Shown: piece by piece, positions 1 to 7,583 of the stretch
Layout: the number at the start of each line of letters is the position of its first letter
How positions within the stretch are numbered: the first letter of the stretch is position 1
Source: Vicinamibacteria bacterium
Lineage (GTDB): Bacteria; Acidobacteriota; Vicinamibacteria; Vicinamibacterales; UBA2999
Assembly: GCA_025938035.1 (NCBI GenBank)
Contig: JAICQE010000019.1
Location: 1-34,063, forward strand
Direction of reading: 5' to 3'
Length of the DNA stretch: 34,063 nt
Made by a program: the position numbers and the translations under genes
The notes under the pieces: generated by a model
What the model saw: only the letters and a program-made list of their open reading frames with translations
Databases searched by the model: none
What the model was told of the DNA's origin: nothing

Positions 1-2
1 CT

Positions 3-1961
3 GTGCTCAGCTACCGCGCGTGGCAGGACCAGCTGGGTGGCGAGCGACGCGCCGTCGGCCGTACTGTGCAGCTCAACGGCCGCGCGTACGAGATCGTCGG
101 CGTGATGCCCGCCGGCTTCGGTTTCGTGCGGCAGGATGTCGACCTGTGGACCGCCTATCAGCTCGACCGAAACCGGTCGTGGCGAGAGACCGAAGGACGC
201 ATCATCGACGTCGTCGGACGCCTCGCCGACGGCGCAACGCTCGGCACTGCGCGATCGGAAATGGAGGCCATCGCGCGGCGTCTCGCCGCGATGCACACGT
301 TCAACAGGAATACGGGCGTGACCATCACGCCTCTGCGTGAAGTGCTCACCGGGGACGTCCGGACGTCAGTGCTCGTGCTGTTCGCCGCCGTGGGCGTGCT
401 GCTCGCGATTGCCTGCTTCAACGTCGCCAACATGCTGCTGGCGCGGTCGGCGTCGCGGCAGCGCGAAATCGCGATTCGCAGCTCTCTCGGGGCCGGACGC
501 TGGGCGATTGCGCGGGCGCTGCTGGTTGAAAGCCTGCTGCTGGCGATCGCCGGCGGTGCGCTCGGTCTCGGGGTCGCCCGCTGGAGCCTCGACGCGCTGC
601 TCGCGGTAGCCCCGGCGAGCCTGCTCGGCGTTTCCGAGCTGTTCGTCGATCGACGCGTGCTCACCTACGCGTTCGGCCTCGCAGTCGTGACCGGAACGAT
701 CGCCGGCGTCGCACCGACGATCCTGTCCGCGCGTCGCTCGATGGGCAATGCGCTGCGGACGCGCGGCGCGAAGGGCGGTCACGCGCCCCGCGTGCGACAG
801 GCGCTGGTCATCGTGCAGGTCGCCCTGACCGTCGTCCTGCTCTGCGGCGCAGGTGTCCTGGTTCGCACGCTCATCGCCCTCGATCGCGCGCGTCTCGGAT
901 TCGATGCCGACGGCGTTCTCAGCATGACAGTGGCGATCTCGCCAGTGCGATATCCCGACGAGCGTCCCCGCGACTTCTATCGGCAGGCGCTGGCCCGCCT
1001 TCGCGCGTTGCCGGGCGTCGAATCCGCGGCGGCGGCGGGCAGCCTGCCGATGATCGGCATTCCTCGCGGCGAAACACGGTTTCATGAGCTCGGCACGCCC
1101 GTCCGCCCGCCCGCCGAACTGCCGTCCACCGTGGTGCGGATGGTCGCACCCGGCTATTTCCGCACGCTGCGCATCCCCGTGCTGCGTGGACGCGAATTCA
1201 CCGAGGCGGACAACACGAATCCGGTGGCCGGAGTCGTCGTCAGCGAGACGTTCGCACAGCGATACCTCCCGGGACGCGATCCGCTGGAGACCTCACTCTC
1301 CGTTCGGATACAAGACGAGAATCCGTACTTGCCGATCATCGGCGTCGTCGGCGACGTGAGCGAAGGCTCGGTGAGGGCCGCGGCGCAGCCGACCGTGTTC
1401 TACAGTCACGGCCGCATGCCGTGGGCGACGATGAAGATCTTCGTGCGCGGACGTCAACCCGAGTCGCTCCTCAAGCCGGTCACGGCGGTTCTGCACGAGC
1501 TCGAGCCGGCACTGGTTGTGTCGGACGTGCGCACGATCGCGACCGCTCTGGCCGAGAGTCTGGCACGCGAACGCATCAGCGCGCTGATCTCGGCGAGCTT
1601 CGCGGTCGGCGGTCTGCTGCTGGCGGCGCTCGGACTCTACGGTCTGCTCGCGTATCTCGTCGCTGAGGGGACGAAGGACATTGGCATCCGCATCGCGCTT
1701 GGCGCGCGGTTGGCGCGCATCACGGCGTCGGTCGTCGCCAGCGGCCTCGCGCTCGTTGGCATCGGCGCGGCCGTCGGCATCGCCGGCTCGCTGGTGCTCC
1801 TGCGCTCGCTCGGCACGCTGCTCTTCGGCGTCACGCCGTACGACGTCCCGACCTACGCCATCGTCGTCATGCTGCTCGGCGCCGTCGCCGTGCTTGCGTC
1901 CTACGTGCCCGCGCGCCATGCCGCACGTATCGAACCGCTGACGGCGCTGCGACAGGAGTAA
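3..1961 (+). CDS. ADOP-type ABC permease (MacB/FtsX-like), 5' partial
   Basis: This is the C-terminal 652 residues of a large permease; the window cuts off its beginning, so the GTG at the left edge is not a real start. Residues about 1-115 resemble the end of a MacB periplasmic core domain. A helix pair follows at about 120-205 (with the ANMLLARSASRQREIAIR stretch typical of FtsX permeases), then a second helix near 268-290, a second periplasmic domain and three C-terminal helices (about 540-640). This doubled MacB-PCD/FtsX layout is that of the acidobacterial duplicated orphan permeases (ADOP), which usually exceed 800 residues and lack a fused or adjacent ATPase. The substrate is unknown. 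The next gene starts 38 bases downstream on the same strand. The family call is confident; transport activity is inferred. Confidence 0.9.
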   Translation: MLSYRAWQDQLGGERRAVGRTVQLNGRAYEIVGVMPAGFGFVRQDVDLWTAYQLDRNRSWRETEGRIIDVVGRLADGATLGTARSEMEAIARRLAAMHTFNRNTGVTITPLREVLTGDVRTSVLVLFAAVGVLLAIACFNVANMLLARSASRQREIAIRSSLGAGRWAIARALLVESLLLAIAGGALGLGVARWSLDALLAVAPASLLGVSELFVDRRVLTYAFGLAVVTGTIAGVAPTILSARRSMGNALRTRGAKGGHAPRVRQALVIVQVALTVVLLCGAGVLVRTLIALDRARLGFDADGVLSMTVAISPVRYPDERPRDFYRQALARLRALPGVESAAAAGSLPMIGIPRGETRFHELGTPVRPPAELPSTVVRMVAPGYFRTLRIPVLRGREFTEADNTNPVAGVVVSETFAQRYLPGRDPLETSLSVRIQDENPYLPIIGVVGDVSEGSVRAAAQPTVFYSHGRMPWATMKIFVRGRQPESLLKPVTAVLHELEPALVVSDVRTIATALAESLARERISALISASFAVGGLLLAALGLYGLLAYLVAEGTKDIGIRIALGARLARITASVVASGLALVGIGAAVGIAGSLVLLRSLGTLLFGVTPYDVPTYAIVVMLLGAVAVLASYVPARHAARIEPLTALRQE

Positions 1962-1999
1962 CCAGCCTGCGCGCTGTCCGGCTGACTTGTGGAGGTGTT

Positions 2000-2872
2000 G
2001 TGAAGACCAGTCGATGTGTCGTCGTCGCTGGAGTGCTGGGCTGCGCTCTGCTCGCGCCCTCTGGTCGCGCGCAGACGCCGGCGCCGCGAACGTTCGCGAA
2101 TGCGCCGCCGGGCTTCGACGTTCAGCGCGAGGGTGCCGCACGCGGACGCCTGGAGCGGGTCGAGTACGAGTCGACGGTGACCGGCACCAGGCGGCCGGCG
2201 ATGGTCTACACGCCGCCGGGCTACTCCACGAGTCAAAGGTATCCGGTGTTGTATCTGCTCCACGGTCTCGGGGCCAACGAGACGGTGTGGGCGAGCGACC
2301 TGGCGGCCACTGTGATCCTCGACAATCTGATCGCCGGCGAGAAAGCCGTACCGATGGTCGTCGTCATGCCGAACGGCCGCGCCTCAAACGCGCCGGTGCC
2401 CGATCGTCCAGCCGCGCCTGAGAACATCGCCAGAGAAAGCCAGGCGTATGTGGCATTCGAGCGCGAGCTGCTGATGGACCTGATTCCGTTCATCGAGTCA
2501 CGCTACGCGGTCAGCCGGGCGCGGGATCAGCGCGCGCTTGCCGGCCTGTCGATCGGCGCCGGGCAGTCGCTGAATTTCGGACTCGGGAATCTGCAGACCT
2601 TCGCCTTCGTCGCAGGATTCTCGCCGGCACCAAACACACTGCAGCCGGCGCAACTCGTCCCGGACCCCGTCGCCGCCCGGCGGCAGCTGAAGCTGCTATG
2701 GGTCTCCTCCGGCGATCAGGACGAGATGGGGTTGACCATCGGAAAAGGGCTGCACGACTATCTCGCTGAACGTCAGGTGCCGCACGTGTGGCACATCGAC
2801 GCCGGCGGCGGCCACACGATCCCGGTCTGGAAGAACGATTTCTATATTCTGGCGACGCTGCTATTCCGGTGA
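2000..2872 (+). CDS. Secreted esterase, alpha/beta hydrolase (esterase D / PF00756-like)
   Basis: The 290-residue protein has a signal peptide (about 1-25, ending SGRAQ) and one alpha/beta-hydrolase domain. HGLGANE (about 88-94) forms the oxyanion-hole strand. GLSIG (182-186) carries the nucleophile Ser184. GDQDE near 237 is the likely acid loop, and GGGHTIPVW near the C-terminus supplies the catalytic His. The family includes feruloyl esterases, S-formylglutathione hydrolase and enterochelin esterases; the export signal suggests a carbohydrate-ester or siderophore-ester hydrolase in the periplasm or outside, but the substrate cannot be read from the sequence. The GTG start is supported by a GGAGG a few bases upstream. 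It follows the ADOP permease by 38 bases and may be co-transcribed with it. Confidence 0.88.
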   Translation: MKTSRCVVVAGVLGCALLAPSGRAQTPAPRTFANAPPGFDVQREGAARGRLERVEYESTVTGTRRPAMVYTPPGYSTSQRYPVLYLLHGLGANETVWASDLAATVILDNLIAGEKAVPMVVVMPNGRASNAPVPDRPAAPENIARESQAYVAFERELLMDLIPFIESRYAVSRARDQRALAGLSIGAGQSLNFGLGNLQTFAFVAGFSPAPNTLQPAQLVPDPVAARRQLKLLWVSSGDQDEMGLTIGKGLHDYLAERQVPHVWHIDAGGGHTIPVWKNDFYILATLLFR

Positions 2873-2925
2873 AGGGACGGACCGACCGCGGATGCTAGCA
2901 TGATGCCCGGAATGAGGCGGATGCC

Positions 2926-3879
2926 GTGAGGAATGTCGGGATCGTCCTCCTCGCCCTCGTCATCGGCGCGGCCGTCCTTGCGCCGTGGCTCGCGCCGAAC
3001 GATCCGGACCGTCGCTTTCCCGAACTGATCTACGCACCGCCGACGTCCGTGCGCCTGTTCGGCGACGCCGGTGCTCTCTATATCTATACGCCCCGCCTCG
3101 TCAGCCGCCTGGAGCGGCGGTTCGAGGTCGATCGCTCGAAACCCGTCGCCCTGCGGTTTCTGGACGACGGCCGGCTGATTAGCGGCGACGCCGAAGCCGG
3201 CGCGCCGTTGCTGCTTCTCGGCGCCGACGCCTATGGGCGCGACAACTTCTCGCGGCTGCTTTATGGCGGTCGCGCCACGCTGGCGGTGGCATTCATCGCC
3301 ACGCTGGCGGCGGCGTGCCTCGGCATGCTGATCGGCGGGATGTCGGGTAATGCGGCCGGATGGCTCGACGCCGCGCTCTCGCGCTTCTCCGAGTTCGTCC
3401 TGGTGCTGCCGACGATCTACGTGGCGCTGGCGCTGCGCGCGGTGATGCCGCTGACGCTGTCTCCGCCGCAGGTCTTCGCGCTGCTCGTCGGCATCTTTGC
3501 GCTGCTCGGCTGGCCGATCGTCGCCCGCGGCGTGCGGGCGATCGTCCTCACCGAACGTCAGCGCGACTACGTGGCCGCCGCCCGCGCGGCCGGCGCCAGT
3601 CCCACACGCGTGCTCGTTCATCACCTGCTGCCCGCGGCCCGCGGCTACGTGCTGACGCAGGCGTCGCTGCTGCTCCCCGCGTTCATCCTCGCCGAAGCAA
3701 CGATGTCGTTCGTCGGGCTCGGGTTTCAGGGAGACGTAGCCACGTGGGGGACGATGCTGCACGACGCGTCGAATGTGGCCCTGCTCGGCGACGCACCGTG
3801 GACGCTGGCTCCGGCCGTGCCGATCTTCCTCGTGACGCTCGGCGTGAATATCGCTGCGCGTACGAAGTTGCCTGGGTAG
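2926..3879 (+). CDS. Orphan DppC/OppC-type ABC permease
   Basis: The 317-residue membrane protein has an N-terminal helix (about 4-24), a long periplasmic loop and a BPD_transp_1 domain. The LLGADAYGRDNFSRLLYGGR stretch is the hallmark of DppC/OppC peptide or nickel permeases (usually LGTDxxGRDxxSR), and the EAA-loop region (AARAAGASPTRVLVHHLLP) that contacts the ATPase is present. The family works as a heterodimer with a DppB-type permease, two ATPases and a binding protein, none of which is in the window; partners could lie elsewhere. The extreme C-terminus (AARTKLPG) is shorter than usual and ends in a short TTGCCTGGG-type direct repeat, so slight truncation is possible. The GTG start is preceded by GAGGCGG. 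Confidence 0.82.
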   Translation: MRNVGIVLLALVIGAAVLAPWLAPNDPDRRFPELIYAPPTSVRLFGDAGALYIYTPRLVSRLERRFEVDRSKPVALRFLDDGRLISGDAEAGAPLLLLGADAYGRDNFSRLLYGGRATLAVAFIATLAAACLGMLIGGMSGNAAGWLDAALSRFSEFVLVLPTIYVALALRAVMPLTLSPPQVFALLVGIFALLGWPIVARGVRAIVLTERQRDYVAAARAAGASPTRVLVHHLLPAARGYVLTQASLLLPAFILAEATMSFVGLGFQGDVATWGTMLHDASNVALLGDAPWTLAPAVPIFLVTLGVNIAARTKLPG

Positions 3880-3993
3880 CCTGGGTTGCCTGCGTATGCG
3901 AGAAGCCCGTCACCTCGTTCTGGCTGCCAAACCGGGACGCTGATCGCTGGACGCTTTTCGGCCGATCGACGTTCGGCGACAGGGCAGTTCGCT

Positions 3994-4665
3994 TTAGTCA
4001 ACTACACCGGTTGCGACAGTGTCGTCGCCGGTTCGTGGGACGCCAGCAGGCGCTGAGCGGACCTCATTCAGAAGTCCGTAGAACTGCAGGAAAACGTTGT
4101 CCAGCGCCGCGTGCTCGGCGTGGCAGTTGAAGCAGCTCGACTTTGGCTGAGGCGCGGCGGTGGGCCGATAGCCGCCCGTCATCGGGCCCCCGAACGTGTA
4201 GTACGCCCAGCCCTCCCGAAGTCGCTTCGAATCCTTGACGGCCATTTCAATTGTGTGCACCTCGGTCGCAAACCGACCCTCTCGGGCTGGCGTGGCGTTG
4301 GTGCCGACGCCCTGGCCGATAAGCACGAACATCGCGCCTTCCCGAAAGGTGCCCGTCTCGACGAAATGCCGGTAGGCGCCTGGCTCCATCAGCGTTGTGT
4401 TGAACATCTGATGCCCGCCCTGTCCGCCTTCGGCATAACTCAGACCCAGGCCGGACCCCACAAGTACCCAGCGCCGATAATCGTCGGGTAAGACAAGGTT
4501 TCGGTTCGTGTCGTACCGCGGCATGAGATCGCGTGACACTGCCGTCGCTGCCGGGCGCGGTTGCGCGGTCACGAAGTGCCTCGACGCCAGGACCGCTATA
4601 GCGGCGCCGACTGTAAGACAACAGATCACGGCGACGGATGTGCGCCAGAGCTTCGACAAATGCAC
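3994..4665 (-). CDS. Cytochrome P460-family haem protein
   Basis: The 223-residue protein has an N-terminal membrane anchor or signal (about 8-32) and a cytochrome P460-like domain. The CFNCH motif (178-182) is a CxxCH c-type haem attachment site, followed by AEHAALDNVFLQFYG, typical of the family's C-terminus. Cytochrome P460 oxidises hydroxylamine in nitrifiers, and related c'-beta proteins bind NO; many acidobacterial homologues are unassigned. Which role applies depends on the lysine-haem crosslink, which I cannot place. It is expected to act outside the cytoplasmic membrane. The GTG start has a GAGG 7 bases upstream. It stands alone, convergent with the ABC permease on its left. Confidence 0.8.
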   Translation of the reverse strand: MHLSKLWRTSVAVICCLTVGAAIAVLASRHFVTAQPRPAATAVSRDLMPRYDTNRNLVLPDDYRRWVLVGSGLGLSYAEGGQGGHQMFNTTLMEPGAYRHFVETGTFREGAMFVLIGQGVGTNATPAREGRFATEVHTIEMAVKDSKRLREGWAYYTFGGPMTGGYRPTAAPQPKSSCFNCHAEHAALDNVFLQFYGLLNEVRSAPAGVPRTGDDTVATGVVD

Positions 4666-4724
4666 CTTGAGGCCTCGTCATTCAGACGCTCCGAACGACG
4701 TTTTGGATCACGTCAGTTTCTACC

Positions 4725-4889
4725 GCACGTTTGCGGCGCCATCTCGGACGCATGGGCGGAGCGATGTTGACCGCCACAGGCTCGTTCTTCCTCGGTCAAC
4801 CGCAGGTGTTTGCCGGCGGACCGCTGGAATGGGTGGGGCTGCGCGCTCTTCCCGTGCTCGGGGAGGGGCAGCTCGCTGCTGAAACCTGA
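4725..4889 (+). pseudogene. Possible remnant of a membrane protein gene
   Basis: A short open frame reads RRHLGRMGGAMLTATGSFFL and continues with a hydrophobic stretch and LRALPV before a stop. It resembles the C-terminal part of small integral membrane proteins rather than random GC-rich sequence. The longest start in this frame, the ATG at 4752, would give only 45 residues, and upstream bases contain no obvious remainder. I read it as a decayed 3' fragment; a genuine microprotein or chance are alternatives. Nothing else is visible between the P460 gene and the zinc-ribbon pair. Confidence 0.25.
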
Positions 4890-4892
4890 GAA

Positions 4893-5111
4893 CTAACGCT
4901 TGCGCTGCCCCCGCTTGGCTTTCGGAGGCGCCTTGCCTTGCCGATCAGATGCGAGCGCTCTTCGTTTCGGATCGCCATCGGCGCTGATCGTCCATGAGTG
5001 GTTGCAGGCGCCACAATAGTAGTGACGCTGCGCCAGGCCGCCACGAATCACGTTCTCGAAGCGGACGAATCCGACCTTCAGACAGCGGGAACAGGGTGTC
5101 TTGTCTGGCAT
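4893..5111 (-). CDS. Zinc-ribbon microprotein A
   Basis: The 72-residue protein has two CxxC knuckles at Cys7/Cys10 and Cys33/Cys36 with 22 residues between them, followed by NHSW. The C-terminal third is basic (GKAPPKAKRGQRKR). The design is a single zinc ribbon with a cationic tail, as in small nucleic-acid-binding or transcription-factor-like proteins; no specific function can be assigned. It starts 19 bases after the stop of a paralogue on the same strand with identical Cys spacing, so the pair looks like a tandem duplication read as one transcript. No clear Shine-Dalgarno precedes the ATG, which suggests that translation depends on the upstream gene. Confidence 0.6.
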   Translation of the reverse strand: MPDKTPCSRCLKVGFVRFENVIRGGLAQRHYYCGACNHSWTISADGDPKRRALASDRQGKAPPKAKRGQRKR

Positions 5112-5130
5112 GGTCCGGGGAGAGAACGAT

Positions 5131-5307
5131 CTACGCCAGCCAGGCGTGCTTTCGTTTCGACGGTTTCCGTTCGGGTCGATTCGCCATCGTCCATGACGCT
5201 CGACACGCGCTGCACGAGTACGTGGTGCGATAGTCTTCCGCCCTGAACGTGCGCTCCACGCGGATGGAAGCGATGCGTCCGCACTTCGGACATTTTCGAG
5301 TCAGCAC
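5131..5307 (-). CDS. Zinc-ribbon microprotein B (leaderless start)
   Basis: The 58-residue protein, started at a GTG, has knuckles at Cys6/Cys9 and Cys32/Cys35, with 22 residues between the second and third Cys and ASW after the last. This matches microprotein A in spacing. The tail is basic (RKPSKRKH). A longer frame runs upstream to 5442, but the segment before this GTG has no zinc-ribbon character and crosses a promoter. I chose the GTG because a TTGACA/TATACT promoter ends exactly 6 bases before it, which would place the transcription start on the GTG. The function is unknown; a small DNA- or RNA-binding or metal-binding role is plausible. Confidence 0.6.
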   Translation of the reverse strand: MLTRKCPKCGRIASIRVERTFRAEDYRTTYSCSACRASWTMANRPERKPSKRKHAWLA

Positions 5308-5340
5308 GGCGAAAGTATAGGTCACAATCTGCCATGTCAA
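5308..5340 (-). promoter_or_regulatory. Promoter of the zinc-ribbon pair, predicted leaderless
   Basis: Reading the minus strand, a perfect -35 TTGACA (5340-5335) is followed after 15 bases by TATACT (5319-5314, five of six consensus bases). Six bases later comes the GTG of the zinc-ribbon gene. A start site at the usual distance from the -10 falls on the GTG itself, so no leader or ribosome-binding site would exist. The 15-base spacer is shorter than the usual 17. Confidence 0.55.
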
Positions 5341-5378
5341 GATTGCGGTGTACGACCGTACGCGACAGGTAGACGGGC

Positions 5379-6191
5379 ATGCAGACAGTTCAGGTTTGGA
5401 GATCCGCAGGCGGGTTCGCCCGGAGCAGCCGCCCGGAAGCATGGTGGCTCGGGCCTGCGTTGACCGCGGCGGGGTTGCTGCTGTTTTTTGGTTACCTCAC
5501 CGTCCGCGCGTTCAGCGGCACGTACGTCTGGGCACCGCCATACATCAGCCCGACTGTCGCGCCACCTGTTTTGACTCCGGCGCTAGGGTATCCGGGCGCC
5601 GTGCCCGTGGACCACGCATGGTTTGGCGCCTTTCCGGCGTGGTGGCCGGCTTTCATCCCGCAGTCCCCGGCATTCTTTCTGCCGGCGTTCGCCATTGCCT
5701 TTCGAATCACCTGCTATTACTACCGCGGCGCGTATTACAAGGCCTTCTTCCTGCGTCCGCCGTCGTGCGCGGTTGGTGGTGTGCCAGGGTCGTACAGGGG
5801 CGAACGGTCGGTGCTGCTGTTTCAGAACCTGCACCGTTACACGTTCTACGGCGCCGTGCTGCTGCTGGTGTTCCTGTGGGCGGAAGGAATCGCCGCGTTC
5901 TTCAAGGACGGCCGGTTCGGCGTCGGTGTCGGAACAATCGTGATGGTGATCAACGCCTCGCTGTTGAGCGCGTATACGTTCGGTTGTCACTCATGCCGAC
6001 ATTTAATTGGGGGTCGTCACGACTGCCTGAGCTGCTCGAGCGCGCGCTACGGCATGTGGAAAGGGTCGTCGTGGTTCAACGAACGCCACATGCTCTTCGC
6101 GTGGCTCAGCCTGGTGTGGGTGTGCCTGACCGATGCGTATGTGTATCTGGTCGCTCGTGGAATTCTCGTCGACATGAACACGTGGTCGTAA
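5379..6191 (+). CDS. Five-helix membrane protein, Sdh1-type succinate dehydrogenase anchor-like
   Basis: The 270-residue protein has five predicted membrane helices (about 24-44, 99-115, 155-175, 181-201, 238-259). Features I associate with the large membrane subunit of Sdh1-type succinate dehydrogenases (mycobacterial and related) are the YYYRGAYYKAFFLRPPSC stretch after helix 2, LHRYTF at the start of helix 3, GCHSCRHL after helix 4 and NERHMLFAW at helix 5. His152, His204, His208 and His237 are candidate haem or metal ligands. Neither the flavoprotein nor the iron-sulphur subunit is in the window, so this is either a detached subunit or a paralogue with another partner. Its 3' end overlaps the antisense LACTB-like gene by 189 bases. 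The Shine-Dalgarno is weak. Confidence 0.6.
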   Translation: MQTVQVWRSAGGFARSSRPEAWWLGPALTAAGLLLFFGYLTVRAFSGTYVWAPPYISPTVAPPVLTPALGYPGAVPVDHAWFGAFPAWWPAFIPQSPAFFLPAFAIAFRITCYYYRGAYYKAFFLRPPSCAVGGVPGSYRGERSVLLFQNLHRYTFYGAVLLLVFLWAEGIAAFFKDGRFGVGVGTIVMVINASLLSAYTFGCHSCRHLIGGRHDCLSCSSARYGMWKGSSWFNERHMLFAWLSLVWVCLTDAYVYLVARGILVDMNTWS

Positions 6192-7505
6192 AGATCCGAT
6201 AAACGCCTCTGCGACCTTCACCGCGAGAGCGGACGTATCCGCGTGCGAGATGTTCGACATCACAGCGACGACGATGCCACGCTCGGGGAAGGTCATGAAC
6301 GACACGACCGTCCCGGTTGCCGGTCCCGTGTTGTGGCCAATTGCCTCTGTTCGTGAGCCGGCGAGTGAGACGGTCTGACGATCCCACCCGAGACCGTGAC
6401 CGGTCTGCTGCGCTGAATGGAGCTGTTGCGACGCCTGGAGTGATTGCACCGTGGCCGGCTGCAGCAGCCTGCTGCTATTGATGGCCAGGCCGAAGCGCAC
6501 CAGGTCCGACGGCGTGGAGAAGAACGCCCGGGCGCCGGCGTAGCAGGACAGATTGCGCGGGAATTGCACGTGCACGCCGTGGCGGAACGCGGCCTTCGGA
6601 CCCCACCCGCGCACGTAAGACGTCGCCCACTCGGTGGGGGCCTTTGGCCGGTGGCCGAGCCCGATCGGTTCGAGGACCAGATCGTGAAAGGCGACGAGGG
6701 GCGGCGCGTCTTCCGCGTCCTCGCCGTGCGCTTCCGGATTCTCCTGCTTCGCCGATTCAGCGCCGGTGTCGTTCATCCCCAGCGGCGCGAAGACCTGGTC
6801 GCGCATGAACGAGAGGAACGGCTGGCCCGACGCGGCTTCGATCGCCAGGCTTGCCAGGATCCAGTCATAGTGCGAATAGCGGTACTGAGTGCCCGGCTCG
6901 AACAGCAGGTCCCGATCCGCGAACACCGGCAGCGCTTCAACGGGCCGCTCGCAGCGTTGCCGGTTCAGCGTGTTCTCATCATCCGCCGGGAGGCCGCTCA
7001 CATGCGCCATCACCTGCCGCAGCGTGACCGGCCAGCGCTTCTTCGGAAACTCGGGAACGTACTTCTGAATCTCATCGTCCAGGTTCAGGCGATTCTGCTC
7101 GAGCAGCGCGCCGATCGCGGCGGAGGTGAGCGCCTCCGACGTGGTTGAGATCCTGAAGCGGGTTTGCGGCGTGACCGGCGTCTGGTCCTTGATGTTGGAC
7201 CAGCCGAAGGCTTCGGCCCACACGACGTCGCCGCCGGTTCCCACCGCCACCGACAGTGCGGGCAGGTTCTGCTCGGCGAGGGCGGTGCGCGCGACCTGCC
7301 GGGCCTGTTTGACGGCAGCGGACCACTGCGGCGACGGCTCGGACAGCGCGGCCGACGGCGCGCGTTCCGGCTCCGCGTGCAGTGGGGTGGCCATCGTGCT
7401 GACGAACATCGGAAGCAGCGCCATCACGGCGGACAGCAGCAGGCCAATGGCCACGACAGCGATTGCGAACCACTTCTTGAATCGGGGCGTGTTCTTCTCA
7501 GGCAT
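6003..7505 (-). CDS. LACTB-like beta-lactamase-fold protein with degraded active site
   Basis: The 500-residue protein has an N-terminal membrane anchor (about 11-33) and a serine beta-lactamase/transpeptidase-like domain (about 62-437) closest in pattern to LACTB-type proteins. The usual SxxK at the start of the active-site helix is replaced by TTSE (121-124, within RISTTSEALT). The second motif reads YSH (210-212), and GHNTG is kept in the third. Without the SxxK Ser and Lys, ordinary acyl-enzyme chemistry looks impossible, so a binding or structural role is likely. The last 63 residues are antisense to the membrane-protein gene and look non-domain, so the original stop was probably lost. 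I preferred the ATG at 7505 to a TTG at 7562 because the anchor begins just after it. Confidence 0.8.
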   Translation of the reverse strand: MPEKNTPRFKKWFAIAVVAIGLLLSAVMALLPMFVSTMATPLHAEPERAPSAALSEPSPQWSAAVKQARQVARTALAEQNLPALSVAVGTGGDVVWAEAFGWSNIKDQTPVTPQTRFRISTTSEALTSAAIGALLEQNRLNLDDEIQKYVPEFPKKRWPVTLRQVMAHVSGLPADDENTLNRQRCERPVEALPVFADRDLLFEPGTQYRYSHYDWILASLAIEAASGQPFLSFMRDQVFAPLGMNDTGAESAKQENPEAHGEDAEDAPPLVAFHDLVLEPIGLGHRPKAPTEWATSYVRGWGPKAAFRHGVHVQFPRNLSCYAGARAFFSTPSDLVRFGLAINSSRLLQPATVQSLQASQQLHSAQQTGHGLGWDRQTVSLAGSRTEAIGHNTGPATGTVVSFMTFPERGIVVAVMSNISHADTSALAVKVAEAFIGSLRPRVHVDENSTSDQIHIRIGQAHPHQAEPREEHVAFVEPRRPFPHAVARARAAQAVVTTPN

Positions 7506-7535
7506 ATCTGTTTGCAGAGAACTTTGCGAAACAGA

Positions 7536-7562
7536 GTAATATGCCGCCCGGCGATCCGTCAA
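7536..7562 (-). promoter_or_regulatory. Candidate promoter of the LACTB-like gene
   Basis: On the minus strand TTGACG (7562-7557) is followed after 15 bases by TATTAC (7541-7536, four of six consensus bases). The start codon lies 30 bases further, with no evident Shine-Dalgarno. The 15-base spacing repeats that seen before the zinc-ribbon gene and the kinase gene. Confidence 0.35.
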
Positions 7563-7583
7563 GGGCGCAGATCTGCACAGTAC

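Noticed and set aside
2842..3762. 306-codon minus-strand frame opposite the ABC permease
   Set aside because: This is a shadow frame; the permease motifs on the plus strand are unambiguous.
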